Shown here piece after piece: positions 1 through 14,699 of a stretch of 64,000 nucleotides of DNA. The stretch comes from Anoplolepis gracilipes (lineage: Eukaryota > Arthropoda > Insecta > Hymenoptera > Formicidae). The notes under the pieces are model-generated. The model ran no database searches and was not told the origin of the DNA. It saw only the letters and a list, made by a program, of their open reading frames with translations. Each line of letters starts with the position of its first letter. Within the stretch, counting starts at the first letter, position 1. The position numbers and the translations under genes are program-made. The DNA lies in assembly GCF_047496725.1 (NCBI RefSeq), contig NC_132979.1:3985501-4049500 (forward strand), in the 5' to 3' direction.

Positions 1-171
1 TTGAATCATGCGGTACAGATAGTGGGATACGATATGACAGCGAGTATACCGCATTATATCATTAAGAACTCATGGGGCCCGACCTTTGGTAACAAAGGTT
101 ACATTTATATTGCGATCGGTAAAAATTTATGCGGTAAGATTAATTTCGAACGTATGCGACATTTATGCTAA
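1..171 (+). CDS. Cathepsin O-like cysteine protease, C-terminal end (partial)
   Basis: The reading frame is open from base 1 to a TAA at 169-171 and encodes the last 56 residues of a papain-family (C1A) cysteine protease. Visible are the NHAV block with the catalytic His, then IIKNSWG with the catalytic Asn, then a GY motif and a late Cys followed by Gly. The wording between His and Asn (GYDMT-S-P-YII) and the NLCG stretch near the end resemble cathepsin O more than cathepsins L or B. Family knowledge says such enzymes are secreted or lysosomal endopeptidases. The catalytic Cys, propeptide and signal peptide lie upstream of the window. In the usual WG-x-WG stretch, WGPTFG replaces the second Trp by Phe. 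The subfamily call is less certain than the family. Confidence 0.85.
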   Translation: MNHAVQIVGYDMTASIPHYIIKNSWGPTFGNKGYIYIAIGKNLCGKINFERMRHLC

Positions 172-194
172 TTAAATCAACTATTTCAGCAGAT

Positions 195-200
195 AATAAA
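195..200 (+). terminator. Candidate polyadenylation signal of the cathepsin-like gene
   Basis: AATAAA lies 24 bases after the protease stop codon and is followed by a T/G-rich stretch (TTATGTGTTTT), as in a typical 3' end. Inferred from position and motif only. Confidence 0.5.
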
Positions 201-374
201 TTATGTGTTTTCAGGTATAGTTAATCAAGTCTCATCGCTTGATGTTATTTAACTGATCACAACGTCCTAAATCGTTCTATTTTAGCTTCTATTTTTAAAT
301 ATAATAGATCTATAGAAGCCGAGGATCAATTAAATATATACTAGTATAATACAATATAAATATAATGTAAATAA

Positions 375-414
<40 letters not shown>

Positions 415-1056
415 TATTTATATCTTTTTTACAGAGAAAATCATAAACAGAAATATTATAAGACTGTAATTTAATAACATGCTTTATTAGGTATATGGCA
501 ATAACATTATGTTTTTATAGTAAAATATTTGCATATTTCAGTAATATTTGCAGAAATACAAATATATATGTGAAATCTATTAAATATTTTAATAAAGATT
601 GGTCTAAAAAATATTTTTCGAGACATGGTAGTGGTATCTACAACTATTCAAAACTGGATGCAATCATATGAGTATTTTTTCTAACAATACATGGTAAAAC
701 TCAATCTAAACAAACTCTCGAAATATTTACTTTTTCCTTTAAATTCTATATAAATTTAATCAATATTCTAAATAATTCACTTATAAATAATTAGAAATTT
801 TCCGATTTTTTTCTTTTTTACATTGTAAATTAATTTTTAATTGTACAGTCTATTGAAATTTTTTTAAAGATATTTAGTAATTCAGCTTTCTATTTTAAAG
901 ATTTAAAATATTTGTTTAATCTAATTGTTACATGTAGCGTAAATGCATTTACATTGATTATACTTTATGATATTAAGAAAATAAAACTATATATGATAAT
1001 AAGAAAATAAAACTTTTTGTGTTAGAGTTTTTATGAGGTCTGCTGTCGTGCGTAAT
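201..1056. other. Convergent intergenic stretch
   Basis: Very AT-rich sequence between the protease and the converging vermilion gene. It holds a (TA)n microsatellite at about 380-408 and TTTATT at 483-488, which would read AATAAA for a long vermilion 3' UTR. I see no coding potential. Confidence 0.6.
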
Positions 1057-4000
1057 TTAGGAGTTTCTTAGAGTCTCTTCCGATTTACTTTGATTATCTT
1101 CGGAGTTCCAACCGTTCCAGGCAATGGACAATTTTATCTTCATTTGCTTCGTCAACGATGGGATCATATGACGAGGTACCAGGAAAGTTGATAAGTTGAA
1201 TAAATCGAGAAAAACTTTATATCTATCGCTGTTTAAGATATGAAATAAGAAAAGAGCTTGTTATTAAAATATATTTTCATTTGCAAATACCAAAAATTCA
1301 ACATCATTAGAGTGATATACTTGATAACAAATAGAAAACAGTTATTTATAGATGATGACATTTATCGACGGAATTTTATACTTATTGTTAATTTATTGAT
1401 TGATAATGTATAATGTTTGCGTTGATAATAAGAGTTCGCGATAAATAAAAAGTGCTATATTGTATTTGCAATAATATTGACAATATATCGATATGTTTTC
1501 TCTAAATGAATTAATTGAAACAATTAAATACCTTAGCGTGGATTTCAGATATTGATAACCGGAGGAACCACCGGTGCCCAATTGTTGAGATCCGATCATC
1601 CTTTGTACCATGATAACGTGATTATCTGATAAAAAAAGATTATATTTTTTTAAATATAAAATAATATATAAACAGATAAGATTGAACGATATAATATTAA
1701 CATACCTATATGCAATAGCACCATGTCAATTTAAAGATGTAAACATAGGTTTACATTTAATATGAAGATAAATATTTAAACATGAAGTAGATATAACATA
1801 TTTTCGTACACTTTGGTTTCTTATTCTTTACGTTAATCATTGTTTTTGAATTATATAAGCAATAAGAAATTAAAAAATATCAAATCAGTAATATAAGCAT
1901 AGATAACAAAGTTTCAGAGAGAAAAAAAAGAAAAAGAAGTTGTAGTTAGTAGAACTCATCTTGAGATAAGATTACAAGAAAGAATGGCGATTTAATAAAA
2001 CTTTTATAAAAGAAACATCTCGAATGAATAAATAAATTAAATAAATTATAGCCTCGAGGTTTTATAACAGATGACATTAATGAGCATTTTCTTACACCTC
2101 CATTTCGTGATTAGTGAATCGATATCCATTAACGCTATGAGGATTTGATGCGGTTGGCTGAATCGTGGCTCGTCTCGATACAAAGTAATCATTATTGCTC
2201 CTTGAAGAGCACCGTATGAAAATCTACGTTCCCCGCGTGATACGAGAGCGTTGTGGAGCGATTCGTTGAAAATAGTTTCGAAAATCGCTTGCCGTGAACG
2301 CATATTAGACAATAAGTATTCTTTGATTTGCTGCTTTGGTTGTTTCTGAAATTTACACAAATTTTAATATTCGAATAATCGTTCTGTAACTTGAAAGTAA
2401 AAAAAAAGAACATTATATATTAAAGTCTGTTCACATTATAATTCTCTTTTTTACACATATAAACTTCAATATTAAATACATCTTATAGTTAAGTTTTAAA
2501 TTCTATTAAACCAACAATCTAAATTTCATCTAAAGTTAAGTGAAAAGTAAAACTTTCGTAGAACTTATTTTTGACTTATTACCAGAGTTTTCAATTTTAA
2601 AATTATTTCGTAATATTTCGCATCGTTTATCGGAATTATTCTATATAATTATCTAATAAGAAAAACTCGAAAATTATTAAAAAAAGAGATCTCAGATAGT
2701 TGAACAATATACGTATATTATAGAATTGATTAAACATTATTACGTGTGCGGCTTGCTCTTGCTCGATCAGCATTTTCTCCACCGATCGCTTGTACTTTCC
2801 CCAAAAATCGAAATCATGGATCTCAAGTCCCGGTGTCCTGCTTAACCATTTTTGAACTAGAATGCTGAGACTGTCCTCCTCTTCTGACCGCTTGATCGCC
2901 TCGATAGCTTTAGGATCTCTGCCAAAGACTCTCATGTAACTCTGATTATATTTAACTCTATGCTCCTGCTTCACGCCCAGTTTGTTTTCCAGCAAACGAA
3001 ACTGCAATGATTGGAAACCTGACGCTGGACACAAGTAGTCTCGAAATGCCATGAAATCCAAGGGCGTCATCGTTTCCAAAATCGTCACTTGATCCACTAA
3101 TAGCTGCAAATTATAATATTCGTCTGTAAATCATTATCATCATTGTCACATATTAATTTGCATTTTATCAAAATCGAACAAAATGACAAGTTATTAAAAC
3201 TATCTGATGAAAAATATGTTCGTCTAATTTTATATTATACAATTATTTCGGCATTTGATCGGGAGTCTATTGATTAAACGCGCGCGCTTAAAATTAGAAA
3301 ATTTAGTAAGAAAAAATAAACTTCTTTACTAATTATAAAAAAAGTTTCATAATCAAATGAAACTGGTTAATCTTGTAAGTATTACACAAAGGGACGTGCT
3401 TTAAACATTCTTATCGATTTGTCAACACGACTGCATTCGCATTTCTATGGGTACCAGTGTAAATAAAGGGTGCATAAATAACATGCATTTTTAACGCGAT
3501 GCATATAAAATGCAGACAATGAACATTGAGTTCTTCTCACAATTTATAAATTTTACGAATTAATATATTTTACACGTGTGTAACTATAATTTATTATATT
3601 TACACTGAATACGCTATTGAAAATGAAAGTGATAAGTATCTAGGATTGATCTTATTTCAATTTGTAATTCTATCTCAAGATATTTGATATTACGTTCTCA
3701 TGCATATCAGGAATACTCGTGAAGAACCGTTTTGTCGAATCTAAATAAGAAAAGATTCAACCACACCTTCGTTCTGCGGTATTGAAATAGAGTAACAAGT
3801 TTGTTACATCATATCTAACGTAACTTTTCTTCTCTGCTCTCTTTATAATGAAAATAAGTGGCCGGTATCGCATGTCATCTGAGAATATCATCTAAGGATA
3901 TCATCTTACTCTATCTCTATAGTTTCCCCATTCTTTCTTCTCATAATGCTTAAATCGAGAGAAAAATGTACGTTTTAAATATCAATAACATTAGAAAATA

Positions 4001-6573
4001 TTAATCTAGTACGAGATCTTTACGCAAAAAAATGATCGAAATGATATTAAAATAATCTTCCTCTATTTATATTTATTTATTTTATACTTATATATTTTAC
4101 TTTTGTATTATTATATTTATTTACAAGTACCATATATGTAGTTACAAATTATTCTACATATGTTTTTAAAAGATAAGTGTCGTGACAGTAAACAGCTTTG
4201 TCTGGTGACAGAAAAATTTGATTATGCTGAAGGGACACGCAGACTGTTACTAATCGGCTTGTAATTAAGGGCCGTTCACCCTTCATTGCCATCACTTTTA
4301 TCACTGTTATTGTAAAATAAACGGATTATATATGTATTAATTAGTGTCTCCTCCTTCTTACGTTCGATTATTAATTTAATTGGGATTATTAAATATAAAA
4401 TTACTGTTTTTAAAAAATAATTTCTTTTTGAAATAATTTATATTTAAAACGTACTTTTAGGATGAGTACAATGCGATTTAATCGCCTCAGAATCTCCAAG
4501 GTTTTCGACTCGTTCAAAACATGAGAAACTCCATTAGCCGGCTTGGTAGTTGAACGATTGCTGGAAGATCTATTGGACGCATCGTAATTATTAGATTCGG
4601 AACTGAAGAGCGCCTTGACGGAATCGAGCTCGAAAATAATTTGTTTGAACCAAAGCTCGTAGGCTACAACAATCAAAATGCAATTAAGCAATTGAAATCA
4701 TATGCATGAAATCATATGCAATCAATATCGATCTAAAATATAAGTTTAAATATACTATTACATATATGTATATAATAGCAACTGATTATTACTTTATCTA
4801 AAAATGTTTATTAAAAAAATTAAGCAATTTTTATACATTATTTTGTATATTTTATGCATAAAATTATTTCGCTCATTTTTTCCAAAATTAACAAACAATT
4901 AACAATTTGACATTATTCATTCTTTTTTTATCAAAATGTCACTTGATATTTTCGATCTAATTAAAAAAATGGCTTATGAAGCAAATAATTGAAAAAACAC
5001 TGATAAACTTCTAAGAAAATTGTTTACACTATCAAAATAAAATTCCTATGAATATTATAGTGAAAAGATTGATTGATTAATTAATTGCGTATTTTTAATT
5101 TTTTGTCAGCATTGAAAAATATGCTATGCCTATAAATTTAATTGCTAGATGTCATAAAAAGTTGGAAATTAATACCTTGATGAGTTATAATAAAGAGATG
5201 TTCATCGTGAACCTCATCGCTATACTCAGCACTAAGAAGTCTTTGTGCAGACAAGATTTTGTCCAAACATAGATATTCGCTATAAAGCATCGTTGGTCCT
5301 TGCTTTAATTTGTCTTCATCCTGATCGTAATCTTCTCTTCGAAAGATATGTTCGTTGTTATCCCTTTTTTTGCACGAGATTGCATATTATGAATAAAAAT
5401 AGTAATATATAAAATCGAATGTTGATAACGTTAGAGTATTCGTTCAAATAAGGCGTTACGAAATGCTTTTATCATTACTTTATCATTAAAAAAGATATAA
5501 ACAGAAAAGTGATGAAATAATAGGAGTATACTGAATTTAATGCGTTCGTAGTTTATCTCAACAGCATTTAATGAAAAATATATTTTAATGGTGCTGCAAG
5601 TTAATTTTTTAATCATATCAGAATATTAAATACTGAAGTTAAAGAATGAAAATCACATCGATCAAATTTTGATTAATTTAATTGACAATTAATTTTATTA
5701 AATAACATTTGCATTTTATTAAAATATTTTTTGTTATATAAAATTACCATAATAATGATTAATATAAGTATACTAAGATAATTAAAGTAACATACGGAGA
5801 ATTACTAAAAGTGTTACAGGCTAATATTAGTGAAAATTGAACGAAATATGAAAATCTTGTTGTTTAGCGACTCTTTAATATCGAAACGAGCATTGTGTGA
5901 TGAAGTTAATTTTTTTTCAACAAAGTCATTAAGGTTATTTCTAAAATAAAATGACCACACATAGTTAAGGTCATACCAAGATTATAACAAAAAGAGTGAA
6001 ATGACAGAAAGTGTTCAGTTCTTGTTGCGAACAGTTTTTAAAACAATGCTTGAAATTACTGTCGTTCGCAAGAAAACATACGACATCTATTCGACACAAA
6101 AATAATTGCTGGAAAATAAAAATTTCATATCTCGTTCAATTAAAAAATATTAGCTTGTAACATCTTTAGTAATTAATTCCTCTCTATAAATAATACTAAA
6201 TTAATATATAATAATTAATATGACATACAATATATAATACTTTTTTGTTATTTGACACATGGAAAGAAAATTAAAAACTGGTGAATGATGTAACTAGTAG
6301 CAAAATTTTTGTGTTATAACAGCATTTAATATAATAACAGTGTTCAGCTATTGCAATTTTGCCAATTAAAATAATCTTTAAGTTATTCAAAGTTTGATAG
6401 AAGTAACTCTTACAATTAATTTGATTGAATTCTATTCGTGATAATTTTTCAGCAATTTTTTAACGATTTTCATAGAGATAAGTAATAGCAATGTTTCTTT
6501 TGCATTTAAATATTTTTTTTAGATTGACAGAATGCTTTACTTACGAAGTATCGCCTGATATCGAACAAGCCAT
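1057..6573 (-). CDS. vermilion: Tryptophan 2,3-dioxygenase (vermilion), complete, 7 coding exons
   Basis: Haem dioxygenase that opens tryptophan to N-formylkynurenine, the first step of the kynurenine and ommochrome eye-pigment route; cytosolic tetramer in the family. Coding exons in transcript order: 6573-6545, 5336-5176, 4663-4455, 3103-2744, 2345-2096, 1625-1532, 1228-1057. Phases match and the sum is 1,275 nt (424 aa), near the usual length. It starts MACSISGDTS. Visible landmarks are HDEHLFIITHQ-AYELWF (distal His about 62), FRLLENK (substrate-binding Arg about 169), WRYNHV (proximal haem His about 339) and the GTGGSSGY loop. Introns 2-6 fall inside conserved blocks with clear GT-AG ends. 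The exon 2 acceptor is weak: an alternative acceptor 27 nt upstream keeps the phase and gives 433 aa. A Ser/Asn-rich insert occupies about residues 82-112. Confidence 0.95.
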
Positions 6574-6820
6574 TTTTGAAATATATATGTCTTCTCACTT
6601 TAACGTAAAAAGTGGATGAAGTAAAAATTTCGTAATAAGATGTTTTTGATATTTTTTAAAAATAAATAGAATATTATAGAAAATTGCTTTATAGAATAAT
6701 GAAAAAATAGATAAAAATAAAATAATAATAAATTAAAATTCTGTCGCAGAAGATGTGTATTAAGATTCTTTGAATATAACTTATCGGGACATCACACGCG
6801 CAACACACGTTGTCGAAGAG

Positions 6821-6860
6821 ACTGATGATACACGACTAACGTTCGACTGGTTAAAAACTA
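6821..6860 (-). promoter_or_regulatory. Candidate vermilion core promoter
   Basis: On the minus strand a TCAGT initiator-like motif (6821-6825) has a T/A-rich TTTTTAACC about 30 bases upstream, within a near-palindrome GACTGGTT-AAA-AACTAGTC (about 6846-6865). This would leave a 5' UTR of about 250 nt before the ATG. Arthropod promoters often use TCAGT, but the motif is short and common; no transcript evidence is available. Confidence 0.3.
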
Positions 6861-9800
6861 GTCAGAAAATATCTTCTGCGAACATATTATGCAATGTCAC
6901 AATATCGGAAAGATTAACGTAACAATCTCGCAATAACTGTAACACTGTCATTTTATTATATATAATTAACTTATCACATTACAAAAATTAAAAAAAAAAA
7001 ACTTGGAATTATATATAATTGTGCTTTCGATAATAGAGAAAGATATTTTTCCTTTTATTTAAATACCAATAAAGTGTTTTTATCGTTTCAGTACATAAGT
7101 ATTATTGTGCATAAATCAGAAATTTTTTGTAAAAAATTGCTCAAAATGAATAAATTACCCCCTTTTTTCACCCCTAATCAGAGATAAGTTTTCTTCGCGT
7201 CGTCGATAAATTGTTATCCGAAGCAGAATTCTATAATGTCGGTCGCGAAAATTTCTTCATTTCCATTTAATTTTTCTTTTCCACGATAGATATCAGGTCA
7301 TGTATACTTTAACGAAAGTGATAAAATTATTACAAAAGCGAGAATATTTCAAATGCGTGAAAAAAATATTAAAAAATTTTTTTATGACAGAAAATCCGGT
7401 ATTAAATATATTATGGTAAGAAATTGTTTTTTAATTTTTTATTTTTAATCATTATATGATAAATGGAATATATAAGCAATATTGATCGCAGAAACACGCA
7501 TGTAAGTTAAAATATCATTATTTCAAATTGTAATAATACGTTCTAAAATTGTGAAAACAAAGCATAATAATATATATAGAAATTCTCTCTCATTCTCGCA
7601 TGCGAATAAATATATAATGAATATTAATAATAATTATAATAAACATGGCGATACCGGATAGCAACGAAACGTCCATCATGCGCGTTTAATCTTCCACCGG
7701 ACATGCAATTTCCGGAAATTTTGATAATTCGCATCGCTGATTAATTTTCTCCGCTTCTAATAAAACGCTCTTCAGCTGCGTTTCCAACCACTACTTTAGT
7801 TAGTTAGTTTGAAATGCACATTATCAAACAATCTAATGCATATCTAAAGTTAATTACAAAATCTTCTATTTCTACAGGAAAATTTCTATTGAAAAATTAA
7901 AAATTACAAATCAAAGAAATTTTGTTTGAATTACAGATGCGTGCGCATTACATATTGATATACATAATTTTAATAATTAATAATATTTTCAATTAAAAAT
8001 TACTTTGAGATCTCTATGAAATTTATCTCTTAAATAATATGTCATTATCCATAGAGTATATCCTTCTGCAAATAATAATACTCTATACCCGAGTGATAAC
8101 TATATAATTACATAATTGCATAACTGTAAGTAAAAAAAAACATTTTATTTTGTTTTAATAAACTTTAATGTTACAACTTTATGTTGTAAACAAACTAATT
8201 GATTTAATAGAGCGAACAATTTAAAAACTTATTGTTTAACAATTCGTACTTCTCTTAAATCTGACAGTTTGAGTCACAATTTACTATGATTAAAATAATA
8301 CACATAAGACACTTTTCGTGATAAACAACATTTCTTGAAAAATATTCCACGAGTGAACTTTATACTACTAAGAAGTATTATCTTCATGATTTATTTATTT
8401 CATATTTTTAATATTTTTTTTATCATATGACTTGCGTATTTATTGCATTGATTAAATTTTTTTTCAATCGTGAATTGAGGCAAAAAAAAGTGAGATTAAT
8501 GTAGATTGTACAAATAATTGATTGTCATTAAACTAATGATTCAGTTGAATAAAAAATTATGAAACGTAATGGAAAATATCAAAGTATTTTACGTATTAAA
8601 ACACAAAATGTTGTACGCTGTAAAAGTAAAGAGAATCTTTTTAGTTATAACAAAATAAAATTAATTTTGTATGTATCTTATTTTGCATATATCGCAATAT
8701 CTTATCAATTCACTTTTAAAAATTATTTTTATGACTATATTTCGAATACACTGTATTCAAAAGCCAGAACTGTCCTTCGTGAATATCTTTGATTATATAG
8801 ATATTACGAGTCTCGTTTACGTAATTGTATTTATCCCATCAAGAAGTGTTTCATAATTACCGAGAATAGATTGTGTTCTTATCGAACATATTTACCGCTA
8901 ATTTCTAATAATCCGCGTAACGATCGTTAGATTACATCCTCTAGTATTCTGCAAGGAAGTGATCTTAAGATTGTAAGCAAGTTGACACGCACGGAAGTTT
9001 GAGTGAATATGTGTGGTTTAAGTGTCGTAATACATTCAGCACGTGTCATTAGAGAAACAAAATGATATTGGAACAAATGCGATCTTTGTGTCATCATTAG
9101 CATTGAGCTTGACATTATCTTCTACGTTTCATAATTTTTCTTTTTTTGCCGTACACTCTTGCGTTTGCAACGCACAGGTAGGGAGTAGTTTCTCGGCAAT
9201 TTGCATAAATTAATACTTTATATCCTATCCCGGTTTTCCTGTTTAGCATTCGTTATTACATTTTCTCTCAAGGAATGGATAGAGGTCTGACCGTTGTGTG
9301 CAACGATTTTCTAAGTAGTTTTTTAAGTAGCACGTTTCTTATACAAAAGACATGACCCACTTTGAATAGTACATTTATATAAATAAGGACAAAACAAAAA
9401 AAAATTAAATATTATAAATGTTTTTATAATAGAAATATACAGTAAAGATAAAATATGTTTTAATGATAAAAATATATTTTAAAGTTTGTATAATTTGTCT
9501 TTTGAAATCGATGCACAAAAATAATAACATAACGCAAGACTGTGCAATAATATAATAATTGATGTAGAAACAACGCAAGGAATGTATCCGGGCGAAAGCG
9601 CGTGGGTAAAAATCTGAATTACAATGTTAGGATCAAGATGACGATGATTTACTTTAACATGCGTGCCTAGTACACGCTTATATTTGGCCGAATAATTCTT
9701 TTCTCGAGCGGCTGCTTGTAGACAATTTGCAGAATTTTCTTAGAATGAGAGTTCCTTCTGTCGCAATCGAGTGCAACGAAAATGAAGATAATGCGCCGAC

Positions 9801-12792
9801 TAATTATTTGCCCGCAGTTTCGTTACTTTATGCCCCTCGGGTCGGGTCGACCCATTAAATCACGCGGAATTCGTTTTACGGATTAAAGTAAGAACCCGGG
9901 AAAAAGAAAAGTCGCGCTCTCGATCTCATACACGCGGTCTCTCCTTTTTCTCACGATTACGATAACCTACTTTTCGCGGTAGTTTGTTGTACTGCGGATA
10001 CTTGCTCCTTCCAGTATCCCGTCATCCTCGATCAGATAGAAGGTTATCTTGAAAAAGAGGATAAAGCGCACGTATATAAATATATATATATATTTGTGCA
10101 TATAAGACTGCAATTCTTAAAGACAAAATGCAACGCCAGAGTTGCAGTACGCTTGCGGATTTATGCAACATTATCCATCTTGGACGTATCTAATTGCCAG
10201 TATGCGGTGTTCGTTAATTGCGACCGGAAAAAACATTTCACAATGCAACAGAGATCATTCGAGCCATGGCGCTTATTGTTAAACAGCCGTCACTGGTCTG
10301 TCCCTCCTATTATGTGTTTATTTAAACTTCAACAATTTTCTATCGCAATCGTATTTTCTTTCACAATTGCGCTTGTAATCAGTCAAACGCGAACGATCAA
10401 TGTCATGTTTTTTCTTGGACATATTTTGCGATAAAATTCACGTTCGTTGCCTATGGTTTCGTAGAACTCTTGTTGAGGAAATTATTTGTAATTAAATTAC
10501 AGAAGCGATAAGAAATGAACGTCAAAATCTTAAGGCAACATATCTACATCTTTTAAATATCTAATGCGCGTTCGAAAATATTTATTATATATCTGCGCGT
10601 TTGTGTTGTTTCTTCGTGACTTTTCTTGCTCTCTCGTCTAGAGAAGTGATTGTAGTCTGTTCAGGATGCGACGTAATATAAATTGACTGAAATATAATGG
10701 AATAATATTGTCTTACAAGATATTATTCGCGACAAAGATGTATACTTTGACAAGAAGTTAATTATTCGTGGAAGTACTTGCACAGATATTGATCTTACGA
10801 ATAACAAACAAGATTTGAACTGTGAATTGTATTTGTTTAGATTATACCTTTGAAATAAATATTCATGTTTAAAATGATGAATCATTTTTCTAAAATAAAG
10901 AATATTAATGGCAAATTAAGAATATAATGGAAATGTTTAGAATAAAAATTTTGGATGAAGAAAGCTTGGCATTTGGTAGTGTGTGTGGTTGGTTGATATA
11001 AAAAATTTATTGTGATTCATTTATAATATAGAATTAGGAAGTGTTTACGTTTAAACTCGTAAAAGGTTTCGAGAACCATATAAAGTTTTCAGAATTTGAG
11101 ATAAAAGATTGCGGCACGTAATAAATCTCGTAAAAATACAAGATCAAAAAACAAACTAAAATGATAGCTCTTGAATCAGATTGTTGTGAAATTTAGAAAA
11201 TCATTTCTTGAAAGAATAATATCCATGCTGTAATTGTAATATATCAAGCCAATCATATCAAAACATTGGTCGCGACAGTTCAATGTAGCAAGCAGAACAT
11301 ATGACGCTATTGAGTCAGCACGTGAGAAGTTGGTTAATGAGCATTCACACCATTCACTACAATTATTCTCCTTATCTTGGAAATTCTCTCCGACCACGCA
11401 CCCGCAAACATTTATGAGAAATTCTGTGGGTACTGTCTTATGTAACGTTTTGTGGAATTTGATAAGGCACAACCGAAAATATAAATAGATGTAAAATATA
11501 TGTATATTTTGGTGACGTATTTAATGCAGTTATTTGTTTTAATTTCTTACCATCAAAGAATTTGATATAATTTTTTTTTGTATTTAATGTGTGTGTGTAT
11601 GTATACATATGTGGGTAATATATCAGTATCAGTAATTATACTGGCATCGCTATTATTATACTAAGTTTATATAATACTTCTTATTAATATATATCATATG
11701 TTTATATAAAAGCAAAGACCCTCTCTGTTTTAAATACTGATATGCAAAAAATACTATATTTTTAATTTAAATTATTAGCAGAAATTTTGTTATAAAATAA
11801 CTCTACATAAATTAGTCAAATTTGCAAATTTATACACTTTGATATGATTGAGTGTTATAATGACTAAATTAATTCAGAACGAGATATTTTGCTGGAAAGT
11901 AACATTATATAAATTAGTCAAATTTTTGAATTTATATATCCTATTATACATATATATGAATTCTTGAATTCATGCACTCTGCAAGTATATTGAAAACAAG
12001 GGAGAGGGGGTATATTAGTGGAAATGTGTTCCATGAAAAATTTATATTTTATGGGACATTCCATTTTCTCTCTTCTAATATAGTTGAGTTATCACCGAAT
12101 CGTCGATAATGCATGAAATCATTATTTATTCACGTTCCCATGCGTTTCCGTGCATGAGTACGCACTAAATGTTACATCTCGCAGTGACTATTACGAAGCA
12201 ATAAATGATACCTTGATCACTCAGTAAATTATGTTTGCAATGTTCCCTAACAGTATCATAATTAATGTTATGCCAATTGACACGTAAACAATTATTACCA
12301 CGACATCATATAACGTGTATATGTAACCAATGCGCGCGCGCACGCACGCAATACATATACATATGTGTATTTTGCAAATGTACGTTGAGATATGTACCTT
12401 TTTGCTGGTCGCGAGATGCGTTATGCAAATATTTCAATGTTGGCATATGTAACATATAATGCACGACGCGTCTATATAACTGCAATTCTCAATTTCCACG
12501 AAGTCGAATGTGATATACGGTCCAAGTCGATTCTCGCTAGTCGGGTTTTCGCTTTCCTCTGTTCTTTTTCAAATACCGTTTATGCCAGCCCTATTTATAG
12601 ATGTGCCCTAAAAGGAAACGGGATTGCCCCTTTTCTTTGAATTAAACAGGTAGTCGGGATTCCGCCTATCCGTGCGTTATGCGTCGCAATCGTCCTTAGC
12701 TCCGAAAGTAATAGAAAGATCTTATATCTCAGATTTATACCATTAATATTTATCTGTTTTCATAAATAATATACAACTTTGTAATTATTCCT

Positions 12793-12834
<42 letters not shown>

Positions 12835-14406
12835 TTTATTTTAATGACAAATTTTTTACATTAAAACTCATATTTTTATATTAACAAAAGGAATATTTAA
12901 AAGTTTCATAAATCTTTTTCTAATGACATTTATAATTCAAATAAGTTTCTTTATTATGTTGACTGTTTAAAGATCTTGACTCTATAAGTATTTAAATGCG
13001 TGTGAAATAATATGGTTTTGCTGTCTATTTTATTTGAAAGAGAAAATTAAAAATAAAATATGTAGATTAAAAAAAATTCTTAATATATGCCAGATTTTAA
13101 TTTTTCACCGATGCAATTTATGACAATTAATTAGAAATTAATTGGAAATGACTGAAAATTTATTCTTAGCTTAAAAGTTTCTTTTATGCTAAGAATAAAT
13201 ATGCGCTTGATTACAAATATATATACATATATAGTGCGGTGAAATTGATTACGTTTTGATAACAAATATCCTGTAATAATATTATATATTATACTACTAA
13301 TGAGCAAAAGACACAAAATAATTAGTCTTGCGGTTATGATAAGAGTGATAAAGAAATGCGTTAAAAATGTCACGTTATTACTGGGAGAAAATTTAAACAA
13401 CTACATTTGCTAATTTTGCATATCATAACGGGTGAAAAATATATCTTCATTATTAATGTTGGCTTAATTAACAACGCATATTACTGTAACAAATATTACA
13501 TACAATAAAAAGAAATGACAAAATTTGTGAATTTTTAAACAATTATATTATATTATATTATTTTTAACAATTATATTATTATTACACACATAACATAATG
13601 AGATTTGCATATTTTGTATTATGCATATAATTACTATTATAATTATGTCAAGTTTTATATTTTGACGATTTAATTAATTCTTGGAAAATGCTTTACCTTG
13701 ACACTGAAAGTGTTCAAAATACAGATCTATGTATATATAATGTTATTTCATGTATATATAATGTTATATCTTTCATAAAATAAAGAATTTAATATAAATA
13801 TCGATAAATCGCTTAAATGCTAAATCATCATAAATAATCGGACCGTCGTCAAACGGAAATCACCGTATTTTTTAGTCAACCGGGAGGTCAGCTGATCGAC
13901 CTGACTGTTGATATTCATGCGATTGTTTGATAAATAGATCAAGTTCGCTCTTCGAAGTATTATATATAAGTCAAATCTTTTTTTGAAACTCGATCGTCAA
14001 GCTAATCAGATAAGTTTAGTGAATATTTATGTTTTTAAGATTAAACCGCTAATTCAATTGATTTATTGTGTTATAGATACTCGGGAAAAAGAAATCCATA
14101 CATAATCATATATAAATATATAAAATTATATGTGATTTTATGTGTAAACTTTTTCTCTGAATACTTCTGATCTATTTATTATATCTCTTTATTAGATTAA
14201 ACGAAATAAATTGATATTCTAAACAGTACTATTACGAGTACTCTGTACGAGCTAAGAATGTAAAGTTCACCATTTTCCTCATGGGATTTTGTGATTTCTC
14301 GCATGATTCCGCGCACGTATCGGAGTATTTTCTATTCTGAGATTCTTGTCTCTCTATATATTTCTTTTTTAAAATAATTAAGTTATTATTGAAATTTTTA
14401 TATGTA

Positions 14407-14437
<31 letters not shown>

Positions 14438-14600
14438 TATTCTAGATTCATAGTGACAAAAAACTGCTTATAATTATACAGTACTTAAAATGATTAATGA
14501 AATTGATCATAATTAATAAAACCGATCAGTTATGGACCATGAACTATTGAGATTAATTAAATTCTCGCGTTATAAAAAAAATTAATATTTTTCTAAACAA
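6826..14600. other. Gene-poor AT-rich region upstream of vermilion
   Basis: I find no recognisable exon here. Contents: a less AT-rich block at about 9560-10060 that may be regulatory, TA microsatellites at about 12796-12828 and 14405-14437, a CA/CG alternating run near 12330-12350, and a pair of diverged direct repeats sharing ATAAATTAGTCAAATTT at about 11808 and 11909. The short open frames in this stretch (for example 10096-10434) lack protein similarity that I recognise, coding bias and splice context. Confidence 0.5.
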
Positions 14601-14699
14601 CAAAAGATATTATTAATTATTTATGAACTATTTTAATAAAAAAAATTATTTAAATTTCTCTCCTTACAACTTTGATATCTATTTTTATTTACACTCTGC

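Noticed and set aside
5337..5390. Upstream ATG in vermilion exon 2 region as an alternative start
   Set aside because: That ATG is in a different frame from the dioxygenase, while the separate exon at 6545-6573 gives MACSISGDTS with a consensus donor and correct phase.
10096..10434. 112-codon plus-strand frame
   Set aside because: It has no domain, no codon-use signal and no neighbouring exon; its hydrophobic end is ordinary for AT-rich DNA.
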